This document shows, one piece after another, positions 42,900-51,271 of a stretch of 53,505 nucleotides of DNA. Each line of letters starts with the position of its first letter. The stretch's first letter is position 1. The DNA comes from JADJLQ01 sp034439915 (GTDB lineage: Bacteria; Bacteroidota; Bacteroidia; Chitinophagales; Saprospiraceae): the NCBI GenBank assembly GCA_034439915.1, contig JAWXBI010000206.1, forward strand, positions 1 to 53,505, in the 5' to 3' direction. A program made the position numbers and the translations under genes. A model generated the notes under the pieces. It made no database searches, was not told the DNA's origin, and saw nothing but the letters and a program-made list of their open reading frames with translations.

Positions 42900-43304
42900 T
42901 CACATGCTCGGTGCTTTTTCACCCCTATGGCAGGTGGCACAACTGATCATACTTTCAGTCTTGAATTTTTTGGTCATGTATTTTTTATTGAGATCCGTCG
43001 TCATTTTGACCATTTCCCTTGCCATGTTTTTTTCGCCCTTTGCATCGGAAACAAAATCCCACTGACTGAACGGGGCACCTTCTTTGCTTACATGGCAATG
43101 GTTACATTTTACACCTAAAGCTTTATTCCAGCCTTGCATAATGGCTTTGAGGTTATCTCCTCCGGTTCCTTTTGGCAATACTTTTAAATTCTTAGGTTCT
43201 GTGGGCCAGACCCAGGTGTCTTTTGGCTGAAAACTAAATTCACAGAAAAAAGGAATGGCGAAAAGAACAGCCAACACGGGCATTTTGAGAGAGCGTTGTT
43301 TCAT
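42900..43304 (-). CDS. Diheme cytochrome c, reaction-centre-type
   Basis: Exported protein of 134 residues with two CxxCH heme sites: CNHCH (67-71) and CATCH (122-126). The Met-rich helix between them (NMAREMVKMTTDLNKKYM) and the spacing fit the photosynthetic reaction centre cytochrome subunit family (CytoC_RC), found also in non-phototrophs. An N-terminal hydrophobic segment (about 8-21) exports it. Likely a periplasmic electron carrier; its partner is not visible. Confidence 0.88.
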   Translation of the reverse strand: MKQRSLKMPVLAVLFAIPFFCEFSFQPKDTWVWPTEPKNLKVLPKGTGGDNLKAIMQGWNKALGVKCNHCHVSKEGAPFSQWDFVSDAKGEKNMAREMVKMTTDLNKKYMTKKFKTESMISCATCHRGEKAPSM

Positions 43305-43330
43305 TTTATTCTAATTTGATGGTTAAACTA

Positions 43331-43338
43331 CAAAAATA
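43331..43338 (-). promoter_or_regulatory. -7 promoter box for the diheme cytochrome gene
   Basis: On the minus strand TATTTTTG, about 26 nt before the ATG at 43304; transcript start near 43326 and a leader of about 22 nt. Confidence 0.45.
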
Positions 43339-43376
43339 TAATTTCCCTCCGAACTTCCTAGTATCTGCTTATCCAA

Positions 43377-44027
43377 TCAGGGAGCCAAGCGGCCGATCAC
43401 CCATTTTTTTCGATGAGCACGGTAAATGATACGATCGTGTAGTCGATCTTCCCTTCCTTGCCAAAATTCGAAATAATCCGGTATCAGGCTAAAGCCGCCC
43501 CAAAATGGAGGCAAAGGAATGGATTTATTGGGTTTAAAATATTGGTTCAATTGTAAATTTACTTCATCCAGGAATTGTCGGTTTGGTATTTCTTTACTTT
43601 GTTCCGAGGTCCATGCCCCTAGCTGGGAGCCTCTCGGCCTGGATTGAAAATATTCGTCAGAAAGGGAACGGCTGAGCTTTTTTACTTTTCCTTCCAACCT
43701 TACTTGTCTTTCCAACTCAGGCCAATAAAATAATAAAGAAGCGCGGGGATTGACTTTGAGTTCTTCAGCTTTGCGGCTATGATAATTGGTAAAAAACCTG
43801 AACCCGAAGAGCTGGCCAAATTCTTTCAGTAAAACGATACGAGAGGAAGGTCTACCCTCCTTATCTGCAGTAGCCAGCACCATAGCATTGGGTTCTGCGG
43901 TGTTCGTTTTTAAATTCTCTTTAAACCAAAGTGTAAATTGAGCATATGGATTAAGTTCAACCGCGGATTCCAACAGGCTGTGTTTAGTATACGATTTACG
44001 GAAAACGGAAAGTTTTTTTGATTTCAT
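43377..44027 (-). CDS. pdxH: Pyridoxamine 5'-phosphate oxidase
   Basis: FMN enzyme of the cytoplasm that oxidises pyridoxine or pyridoxamine 5'-phosphate to pyridoxal phosphate. All family landmarks occur in 216 residues: NAMVLATADKEGRPSSRIVLLK, FRFFTNYHSRKAEELKVNPRASLLFYW, RQVRLEGKV, SRPRGSQLGAW, the C-terminal PPFWGGFSLIPDYFEFWQGREDRLHDRI and a final RLAP. It has its own start and no coupled gene. Confidence 0.97.
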   Translation of the reverse strand: MKSKKLSVFRKSYTKHSLLESAVELNPYAQFTLWFKENLKTNTAEPNAMVLATADKEGRPSSRIVLLKEFGQLFGFRFFTNYHSRKAEELKVNPRASLLFYWPELERQVRLEGKVKKLSRSLSDEYFQSRPRGSQLGAWTSEQSKEIPNRQFLDEVNLQLNQYFKPNKSIPLPPFWGGFSLIPDYFEFWQGREDRLHDRIIYRAHRKKWVIGRLAP

Positions 44028-44142
44028 AATTCATCCGGAATAGAGGTTTAATGATTAAAAAGCCAAGGCCCAGACATAGCGAACAAAATACAACTTACCG
44101 ACGATTTTATATACAACAAGAATCAGTCGAAAGCGTTGGCCA

Positions 44143-47100
44143 TCAGCTTTGTGATTCTTCTCTGGCCTCAGCGAGTGCTTTTTCTTCATACGATTGCAAA
44201 CCCAATTTGGCTTTGCCGCGGGAGGCGATGACCATCAAGGCAGGCACCAGAATTAAGGTTAATAAGGTGGCAAAACCTAATCCGAATATCATCGTCCAAC
44301 TCAAAGGACCCCAAAAAGCTACATTGTCGCCACCCAGGTAAATATTGGGGCGCCATTCACTGAACAGCGTAACAAAATCAATATTGAATCCAATGGCCAA
44401 TGGTATAAGACCTAGTACGGTGGCCATCGCTGTCAGAAAGACCGGGGTCATTCTGGTCCGACCTGCTTCAACCGCGGCCTCCCGAACAGAATAACCCTGT
44501 TTCATCATCATCTCTGCGAATTCCACCAGGAGGATCCCATTGCGCACGACTACGCCGGCCAGGGCAACTATGCCGATACCGGTCATGATTATAGAAAACT
44601 CCATTTTCAACATCGTAAAACCCAGCAGGACTCCGATAATACTAAATGGGATCTCAATCAATATAATAAGCGGTTTACTGAATGAATTAAACTGGGTGAC
44701 CAGGATTAAAAAGATCAGTCCCAGGGATATCAACAATGACCGTCCCAGGAACCCCATGGCTTCAGCCTGTTCTTCCTGTTCGCCGGCAAAGCCAATAGTC
44801 ACTCCATGCGGAGCCTGGAATTTGGCTGCGGCAGCCTGCACATTGGCCAAAACCTCATTGGGGTTGTACCCATTCAGCACGTTGGATGAAATCGTAACCA
44901 ATCGTTTCAGGTTTTTTCTTTTTACCGAACCTACCGTGTTTCCATATTCCATTTTGGTCATGGCAGCCATAGGCACCTGACGCATCTGGCCACCCATATT
45001 CATATCGCGATAGGTAATACTTTGATTGAGCAGTAAATTGATGTTATTTCTTTGATCTTCCTGAAAACGAAGCTGAATGGGATGTTGGTCTTCACCATCC
45101 CGGAGTTTGGAGATTTCTTTACCGAAAACAGCACTTCTCAAGTCACTGCCGATTTGGGCAGTAGATATACCTTCCCGGTTGGCGCGCTGACGGTCTACCG
45201 TGATTTTTAACTGGGGATTACTGATGGATAAATCGGATTTTAATTCTTCAACCCCATCTATTTGCAGGGAATCCAGATAATGTTTCAGGTTTTTAGCGGT
45301 GAAATTGAGGTCATCAAATTCGTCACCGGTAATTTCAATACTGATGGGTTTGCCTGCCGGTGGGCCACTGCTTTCTTTTTCAACAATGATCTCTGCCCCG
45401 GCAATTCCTTTGACTGCTTCGCGGATTTTAGTCAGGTATTCAGCGGTAGACTTACCATGTCTTTTTTCAAATTCTACAAAAGCCACGGTGACTTTACCCA
45501 GGTGGGGGCTGGTCTGTTGTTCAAAGTTAGAAGGATCACCTGCGCCGATGGCCACGTTGGAGATTACGGACTCAACAATGGGATTATTGTCCCCGACTAC
45601 CCCTATTATCCTATCCTCCACCAGGGACGTGACTTCATCCGTATAAGCCTGATCGGTACCGACAGGCAGGGCAATGTAGGTATATACAAAATTGGGGTCT
45701 GATTCCGGAAATAACCGGACGCCGGGAATAAACCGAATAGCTACAAATAGCGTGACAATCAACAAGAATATGGTGAAAAACAACAATCCAATTGGGCGAT
45801 AACCTTTTAAAACAAAATGCAGCATTGAAGCATAACCATTTTGTACCCTGGGCCAAACTGAAGCCTGGAAAGCACGGATGATGCGGTCAAGGACAAATTT
45901 ATTAAGCAGGTAAAATAAAAATATACATAAGGTAAGATTGCGCCAAAACATATTGTGTCCGAGATGAGACAACAGGATTATCATTCCAAAAACAATAAGG
46001 GTAATCTTGAAGTTTTTAGTAAAAACCGGGGCCTTTTCATTTTCATGGTGGGGATGCATAAAATCTACTGCAAATACCGGGTTGATAATATAGGCCACAA
46101 AAAGAGAGGCCAATAACGTTGTGATCAGGGTAATCGGAAGGCCAAACATAAAATTACCAATCAATCCTGGCCAGAATGCCAATGGAATAAATGGGGCCAG
46201 GGAGGTCAGGGTACCGGATAATACAGGAAGAAACACTTCCCCGGCCGCCAATTTGGCGGCTTTTTTTATGGGTACCTTGCCATTGTCAAAAATCCGGTGA
46301 GTATTCTCAATGACCACGATCGCATCATCCACCACGATCCCCAAAGCCAGCAAAAACCCAAATAAGACGATCACATTTAATGAAAACCCATAAGTAGGCA
46401 TGATCATAAATGCCACAAACATGGACAAAGGCACGGACATCGCGACAAAGACAGCATTAGTCGTACCCATAAAAAACATCAGGATCAGGGTGACCAGTAA
46501 AAATCCGATTACAATAGTATTAATCAACTCCTTTAAACCGGACTTGGTTTTAAGGCTCATGTCCCCGGTTATGTTTACGACCAGATCTGATGGGAATTCA
46601 TTGACTTTCAGTTCTTCACAGGCGGCTTTGATTTTGTCAGAAGTGCTGATCAGGTTTTCCCCGCTACGCTTGATCACATTCAGGGACAATACATTCTTCT
46701 TATTTAACCGGGCATAACTTTCCTGCTCTTTAAAAGTATCTTTTACTTCAGCGATATCTTTGAGGTAGACTACCGCACCGGTACCACCGCGTATAATGAT
46801 ATCGCCGAGTTGGCGGGAATCCCGGTATTCTCCTACTACGTTGATCGCCCTTTTGACCTGGCCCATATTGAGCTGGCCACCGGATATGGTCATGTTTTCC
46901 ATGGCCACCGATGATTCAATGTCCCGCATGGTCACATTAGCCGCGGTCATTTTATACATGTCCACATTGATCTGTATTTCCCGGGTCAGGGCACCGACCA
47001 GATCAACCCGTGTTACTTCTGAAAAACTTTCCACTTCATCCTGAATCCGTTCAGCAAACTTTTTAAGCCGGTCCAGGTCATAATCACCCGAAACGTGAAT

Positions 47101-47544
47101 ATTCATAATCGGCATACTGGAAATATCGATATCAATGACCGAAGGGTCCTGTGGAAGGTCATTGGGAAGGTCCGGCCTGGCACGGTCGACGGCATCTTTT
47201 ACCTTTAATTTGGCTTCTGCAACATCCACATCCGTGTCAAACTCAGCCACCACCAAACTAAAATCCTGAAGGGAACTACTCCTGATTTTTTTGATGCCGG
47301 ATATCCCTTTTAATTGTTTTTCGATAGGTTTGGCCACCAGGTTTTCCATATCTGTCGGCGTCGTTCCGGGGTATACCGTGTTGACCAGAATCTGGGGAAA
47401 AGCGACTTCCGGGAATTGTTCTTTGGGTAAACCGATATAAGAAAATATTCCGGTCAGGGTGATGATAATCGTCAGTATATAAACGCTGGTTTTATTATCA
47501 ATAGACCAGCTGCTGGGTTTAAATTCTTTAATGAGATCTTTCAT
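44143..47544 (-). CDS. RND multidrug-type efflux permease (HAE1/AcrB family)
   Basis: Inner-membrane proton-driven exporter of 1133 residues, last gene of the tetR operon. N-terminal helix, NTVYPGTTPTDMENLV, pore domains and the proton-relay helix with GIVVDDAIVVIENTHR are clear. Compared with AcrB (about 1050) it carries an insertion between helix 6 and the amphipathic linker, about residues 508-555, with two hydrophobic stretches (LIVFGMIILLSHL and LCIFLFYLLNKFVL), perhaps an extra helix pair. The C-terminal repeat has the usual IMTGIGIVALAGVVVRNGILLVEF. Substrates are unknown. It follows the adaptor gene after 24 bp. Confidence 0.95.
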   Translation of the reverse strand: MKDLIKEFKPSSWSIDNKTSVYILTIIITLTGIFSYIGLPKEQFPEVAFPQILVNTVYPGTTPTDMENLVAKPIEKQLKGISGIKKIRSSSLQDFSLVVAEFDTDVDVAEAKLKVKDAVDRARPDLPNDLPQDPSVIDIDISSMPIMNIHVSGDYDLDRLKKFAERIQDEVESFSEVTRVDLVGALTREIQINVDMYKMTAANVTMRDIESSVAMENMTISGGQLNMGQVKRAINVVGEYRDSRQLGDIIIRGGTGAVVYLKDIAEVKDTFKEQESYARLNKKNVLSLNVIKRSGENLISTSDKIKAACEELKVNEFPSDLVVNITGDMSLKTKSGLKELINTIVIGFLLVTLILMFFMGTTNAVFVAMSVPLSMFVAFMIMPTYGFSLNVIVLFGFLLALGIVVDDAIVVIENTHRIFDNGKVPIKKAAKLAAGEVFLPVLSGTLTSLAPFIPLAFWPGLIGNFMFGLPITLITTLLASLFVAYIINPVFAVDFMHPHHENEKAPVFTKNFKITLIVFGMIILLSHLGHNMFWRNLTLCIFLFYLLNKFVLDRIIRAFQASVWPRVQNGYASMLHFVLKGYRPIGLLFFTIFLLIVTLFVAIRFIPGVRLFPESDPNFVYTYIALPVGTDQAYTDEVTSLVEDRIIGVVGDNNPIVESVISNVAIGAGDPSNFEQQTSPHLGKVTVAFVEFEKRHGKSTAEYLTKIREAVKGIAGAEIIVEKESSGPPAGKPISIEITGDEFDDLNFTAKNLKHYLDSLQIDGVEELKSDLSISNPQLKITVDRQRANREGISTAQIGSDLRSAVFGKEISKLRDGEDQHPIQLRFQEDQRNNINLLLNQSITYRDMNMGGQMRQVPMAAMTKMEYGNTVGSVKRKNLKRLVTISSNVLNGYNPNEVLANVQAAAAKFQAPHGVTIGFAGEQEEQAEAMGFLGRSLLISLGLIFLILVTQFNSFSKPLIILIEIPFSIIGVLLGFTMLKMEFSIIMTGIGIVALAGVVVRNGILLVEFAEMMMKQGYSVREAAVEAGRTRMTPVFLTAMATVLGLIPLAIGFNIDFVTLFSEWRPNIYLGGDNVAFWGPLSWTMIFGLGFATLLTLILVPALMVIASRGKAKLGLQSYEEKALAEAREESQS

Positions 47545-47568
47545 AACAAGGCTTCCCGTGATAAATTT

Positions 47569-48714
47569 TTAATTGTTTTGAACCGTCAGGTTTTCTCCTT
47601 CAATCAGGTCCTGATAACCCCTGGTAATTACTTTGCTGGTTGGCTCCAGCCCTGATTTTACCTCTACCTGGTCATTATAAAATTTTCCAATAATCACCAT
47701 TTTTTTTGTCGCTTTCCACATCGAACCGGAAGAGTCTGCCACCATGATGTAATCGCCCTGACTGTCCCGCTGCAATAAATTGATCGGGATTACATATGCC
47801 TGGGGATTGACATAATCCACAATTTTTAAAATAGAAATCATGTTGGGAAGAACGCCACTCATGTTAGCAGGTAAGGCAGCTTCCACATTAAATGTACGGT
47901 TGACCCGGTTGATGATCGGACTCACATAACTTACCTTCGAATCATATTCTTTTTGAATGTCCGGGAAATAAATTTTTATAGCATTTCCAGGTTTGATCCG
48001 CCCGGCATACGATTCCGGTACATTGGCATTGATTTTTAATTTCGAAAAATTGACTAAACGGGCTATGGGTATACCTGGTGATATGGTTTGCCCGGGTTTA
48101 ACCATGACTTCATCGATCACCCCGCTGATGGGGGCTTTTACTTTGGACATATCCCACTGTTCTTTGGTGGTGACGATTCTTTTTTCCAATGATTCTTTAT
48201 TGTTTTTAGCACTCAGGTATTGGACCTCAGTCCCTATTTTCTGATCCCACAATGCTTTTTGTTTTTCAAATATATCGTTGGCGAAGGCAAGTTGAGCCTC
48301 GAGTTCAGCAAGTCCTTGTTTTAATACCGCGTCGTCCAGTGTCAACACCGTCTGGCCTTCCTTGATATAATCACCGGTTTTAATCAATATTTTTTCTGTG
48401 GTGCCCGGCATTTTGGCATTGATATATAATTCCTGGTCCGCGGTGACGGATCCCTGAAGATCAATGTAACTCTTAAACACCATAGGAGGGAAAAGCTGCA
48501 CACCGACCACCTTTGATCTCTCAATTTTTCCCTCGGGGTTGAGTTCAAGCTCAAGGGCTGAAGCTTCCGCATTCAGTGCGGCTATTTGTTTTTTTATTTC
48601 AGTCAGCCTGGTTTGTTTGTCTGAGACCGGAGTCTGGTCGGGCTGAGAACCGCAACCTATAAAAATTAAGCTTAACGTTAATAGTACCGACAGCTGCGTA
48701 ACTATATTTTTCAT
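47569..48714 (-). CDS. RND periplasmic adaptor (membrane-fusion lipoprotein)
   Basis: Periplasmic adaptor of the HlyD/AcrA class, 381 residues, lipid-anchored (LIFIGC, C21). A short coiled coil (LTEIKKQIAALNAEASALELEL) is followed by the barrel-sandwich halves (INAKMPGTTEKILIKTGDYIKEGQTVLTLDD and VKAPISGVIDEVMVKPGQTISPG), a helical hairpin between, and beta-barrel and membrane-proximal parts. It bridges the permease to the TolC-type channel. It lies 32 bp after the tolC-like gene. Confidence 0.94.
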   Translation of the reverse strand: MKNIVTQLSVLLTLSLIFIGCGSQPDQTPVSDKQTRLTEIKKQIAALNAEASALELELNPEGKIERSKVVGVQLFPPMVFKSYIDLQGSVTADQELYINAKMPGTTEKILIKTGDYIKEGQTVLTLDDAVLKQGLAELEAQLAFANDIFEKQKALWDQKIGTEVQYLSAKNNKESLEKRIVTTKEQWDMSKVKAPISGVIDEVMVKPGQTISPGIPIARLVNFSKLKINANVPESYAGRIKPGNAIKIYFPDIQKEYDSKVSYVSPIINRVNRTFNVEAALPANMSGVLPNMISILKIVDYVNPQAYVIPINLLQRDSQGDYIMVADSSGSMWKATKKMVIIGKFYNDQVEVKSGLEPTSKVITRGYQDLIEGENLTVQNN

Positions 48715-48746
48715 ATCTGTAATTTTAATTTGGATGAGCGTTGTGA

Positions 48747-50138
48747 TTATTTTCCTAAAGCCTTATCTAAATCCGTCTTAGCTACCAACAGGGTGTATAA
48801 GGCATTGATATAACTTCCCTGTGCCTGAATAAATGCCGTCTCTGCCTGGTTGATTTCGAGACTGGAGCCGACACCACCTTTAAATTTTAACTGCGACTGA
48901 TCGTAAATCCGTTGGGCCAGATCGAGGTTGCGTTTACTTCCATCCAAGGTAGTCCGGGCATTATTCACCTGGATACGTGCAGTGGTTACCTCCAGTTGCA
49001 TTCCGCGCTCAAATTCCTTCATCTGCAAATGCAACTTATCCAGTTCTATATTGGCCCGCTGATACTGTGCCTTTCTGCTGAAGCCATCAAAAATTGGAAT
49101 GTTGACCTTAAAACCTGCAATGGCAGTAGGGAACCATTGGGTCTCTTCGGCATCAAACAAATTATTGGTCTGCGTACCATAAGCCAGATTGGCAAAACCA
49201 TTTACGGTTGGATATGCGCGCAATTTGATCGTCTTTAACCTGATTTTACTCAGCTCTTCTGCTAATTGCATGGAACGGTATTCCGGTCTCTGGTCAGCCC
49301 TGAAGCCTGATACCAGGTCCACATCATCGACTTTCAACCTTTCCACCAGGGCATCCAGGTCATCTGTCATGATAATAGGGGCATCCATCGGATAACCCAT
49401 TTGCACCTTTAATACATTCGCGGTAATCTCTGTCATTCGGCTTACTTTTTCGGCTTCCAGTTGTAAGATTTGTAACGAAAGAGAAAGGCGATCGACATCG
49501 AGTTGTTCCGCAAAACCTTTTGATTGTATGATCTGGGTCTCTTTCGTTATTTTATCCAAGGTGGTTATATTCTGATCCAGGATAGTTTTACTCTTCAAAG
49601 CAATCAAAGCCCCGAGATATGCTTTGGCGACGGATTGCCGAATGGTAATATCGGAAACCGCATTTTGACGGGTTGCTAATTCCTTGTATAATTTGGCAGC
49701 TTTGAGTCCTACAAAAAAGGACGGATCATATAATATGGTATTCATACCGATACCTCCTGAAAGAGAATTGGAACGTCCAAACCTGGCAGGGAAACCTTTG
49801 TCAGAAGGTTGGTCCACGCGGTTGCTGTCTAATAATTTATAATAAACCAGGCGGCCATCAATGGCCGGACTGAAAAAATCAGGTAAAATGGTAGTTGGTA
49901 TGGCAAAGAAATGCTGAAAATCGATATCGGCATTGACCTTGGGGTAACCGATTGATTTATACTCCATCACTTGTGCATCGGCATCGACAATATTGAGTTG
50001 ATTAAGTTTGACCTGAGTACTGTTTTTTAATGCATATTGCACAGCTTCTTCCAATGAAAAATTTGTCTGGCCCGGTAAGGAATGACCCAGGGGCCAAATC
50101 AACAGAAACAGGAAAAAATTGGATAACGATTTTTTCAT
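48747..50138 (-). CDS. TolC-family outer-membrane efflux channel
   Basis: Signal peptide (MKKSLSNFFLFLLIWPLGHSLPGQ) and an outer-membrane efflux protein of 463 residues: SLEEAVQYALKNSTQVKLNQLNI at the start, long helices with paired repeats in each half (KAYLGALIALKSKTILDQNI, ARIQVNNARTTLDGSKRNLDLAQRIYDQSQLKFKGG). Forms the trimeric exit duct of the pump. Its start overlaps the end of the tetR gene by 4 bp, a sign of coupled translation. Confidence 0.94.
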   Translation of the reverse strand: MKKSLSNFFLFLLIWPLGHSLPGQTNFSLEEAVQYALKNSTQVKLNQLNIVDADAQVMEYKSIGYPKVNADIDFQHFFAIPTTILPDFFSPAIDGRLVYYKLLDSNRVDQPSDKGFPARFGRSNSLSGGIGMNTILYDPSFFVGLKAAKLYKELATRQNAVSDITIRQSVAKAYLGALIALKSKTILDQNITTLDKITKETQIIQSKGFAEQLDVDRLSLSLQILQLEAEKVSRMTEITANVLKVQMGYPMDAPIIMTDDLDALVERLKVDDVDLVSGFRADQRPEYRSMQLAEELSKIRLKTIKLRAYPTVNGFANLAYGTQTNNLFDAEETQWFPTAIAGFKVNIPIFDGFSRKAQYQRANIELDKLHLQMKEFERGMQLEVTTARIQVNNARTTLDGSKRNLDLAQRIYDQSQLKFKGGVGSSLEINQAETAFIQAQGSYINALYTLLVAKTDLDKALGK

Positions 50139-50755
50139 AGGTTATGATTGTCCAGTTTATTGAAATGATTAAGACATAGGTCCCATCCTGTGGAGGTAGT
50201 GATACCCCGGAGGTGGTAAAAAATGGTTTCTTTAAATATCTTCTCCAGGGAAAATTGATTGGCAGGAAACAATTCCTGGTCCATAATTGTACTGCTCAGG
50301 GTCACATAGTGCCTCGCAATGATTTCTTCGGAAAGGTCGGCGCGATAATAACCTTGTTCAATTCCGTTTTTTAAATTTTGCTGAATGACCTGATAGATGT
50401 GTTCGTGATTGAGTTTTTCCAGTTTTTTCCAGGACTCCCAATAATATTTCCTGATCTCGAAAACAGTATTCGGCGACACCTGTCTGACCATCTGCAATAC
50501 ATGTTGGGCAATCAGGATCATCTCTTCCACCGCATTGGAAGATTGGGTTTTGATGTGCGAAAGGGCTTTTTTTTCTTCTTTAATGTGCAAATGGACCATT
50601 TGTTCGATCAGGGCCGCTTTGTTTGGAATCTTTTCGTACAGCGTTTTTTTCGATATACCCATTCCTTTTGCCAGGTCGTCCATCGTGGTGGACTTGATAC
50701 CGCATCGGATAAATAAAGACTTGGCCCGGGTTATAATTTCATTGGTTAGTTCCAT
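50135..50755 (-). CDS. TetR-family repressor of the efflux operon
   Basis: DNA-binding regulator of 206 residues, first gene of the pump operon. The N-terminal helix-turn-helix is clear: FIRCGIKSTTMDDLAKGMGISKKTLYEKIPNKAALIEQM. The C-terminal part is the variable ligand domain. ATG 50755 (MELTNEIITRAK) is chosen: an upstream start at 50779 would lie beyond the -7 box. A perfect palindrome at 50789-50816 sits upstream of this box, so the repressor probably controls its own operon. The last 4 bp overlap the tolC-like start. Confidence 0.93.
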   Translation of the reverse strand: MELTNEIITRAKSLFIRCGIKSTTMDDLAKGMGISKKTLYEKIPNKAALIEQMVHLHIKEEKKALSHIKTQSSNAVEEMILIAQHVLQMVRQVSPNTVFEIRKYYWESWKKLEKLNHEHIYQVIQQNLKNGIEQGYYRADLSEEIIARHYVTLSSTIMDQELFPANQFSLEKIFKETIFYHLRGITTSTGWDLCLNHFNKLDNHNL

Positions 50756-50765
50756 CTTGCTTAAA

Positions 50766-50773
50766 CAAATGTA
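50766..50773 (-). promoter_or_regulatory. -7 promoter box of the efflux operon
   Basis: On the minus strand TACATTTG matches TAnnTTTG. Transcription would begin near 50761, leaving about 6 nt before the tetR ATG. Confidence 0.6.
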
Positions 50774-50788
50774 ATCCAAATAACCACA

Positions 50789-50816
50789 GGAAACTTTAAA
50801 TGTTCAAAAAGTTTCC
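50789..50816. promoter_or_regulatory. Candidate TetR operator, 9-bp perfect palindrome
   Basis: GGAAACTTT (50789-50797) and AAAGTTTCC (50808-50816) are exact reverse complements around a 10-base spacer. The site begins 15 bases upstream of the -7 box (50766-50773), covering the position of the -33 element. The size (28 bp) fits a TetR dimer or pair of dimers. It also lies in the 155-bp gap shared with the divergent cytochrome gene. Confidence 0.7.
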
Positions 50817-50880
50817 AACGTTTACAAATCCTTTACATTTTAGTTCTTGACCGGGAATCGGGATTATTGAGTTTTTGAAT

Positions 50881-50888
50881 TACATTTG
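50881..50888 (+). promoter_or_regulatory. -7 promoter box for the cytochrome c-anmK transcript
   Basis: TACATTTG matches TAnnTTTG, 22 nt before the ATG at 50911; leader about 18 nt. Confidence 0.5.
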
Positions 50889-50910
50889 TGCAACGTATAG
50901 ATTATAGGTT

Positions 50911-51270
50911 ATGAAAAAACAAATTCAGTCATTACTCATTCTGTTATTAGCCATAATAGTTATTCATGCCTGTCAGGGGAAAAAAGCAGAACCGGCAAGT
51001 GCTGAGGCTGCTCCGGCAGCTCCGGCAGCCCCGGAAGTTTCGCATGCGGAAGGCAAAAAAATATTTGACACCTATTGTTTTTTATGTCATGGTGCTGACG
51101 GTAAACTGGGCCTCAATGGTTCCAAAGACCTCACCATTTCCATCATCACGACGGAAGAACGAATTAACCAGATAACCAATGGGAAAGGTCTGATGACCCC
51201 ATTTAAAGAGATTCTCACGGAGGCTGAAATCAAAGCAGTAGCCAGCTACACCGAGTCTTTAAAAAAATGA
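50911..51270 (+). CDS. Monoheme cytochrome c lipoprotein
   Basis: Envelope electron carrier of 119 residues. Lipoprotein signal with IHAC (C21), an Ala/Pro linker (about 25-42), then a class I cytochrome c domain: CFLCH (C56, C59, H60) and axial Met95 in GKGLMTPF. It diverges from the tetR operon and ends one base before the anmK start, so they are co-transcribed. A functional link with AnmK is not obvious. Confidence 0.92.
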   Translation: MKKQIQSLLILLLAIIVIHACQGKKAEPASAEAAPAAPAAPEVSHAEGKKIFDTYCFLCHGADGKLGLNGSKDLTISIITTEERINQITNGKGLMTPFKEILTEAEIKAVASYTESLKK

Positions 51271-51271
51271 A

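Noticed and set aside
44051..44341. Plus-strand 96-codon frame at the end of the RND permease
   Set aside because: It is mostly antisense to the conserved permease C-terminus and has no promoter or family pattern.
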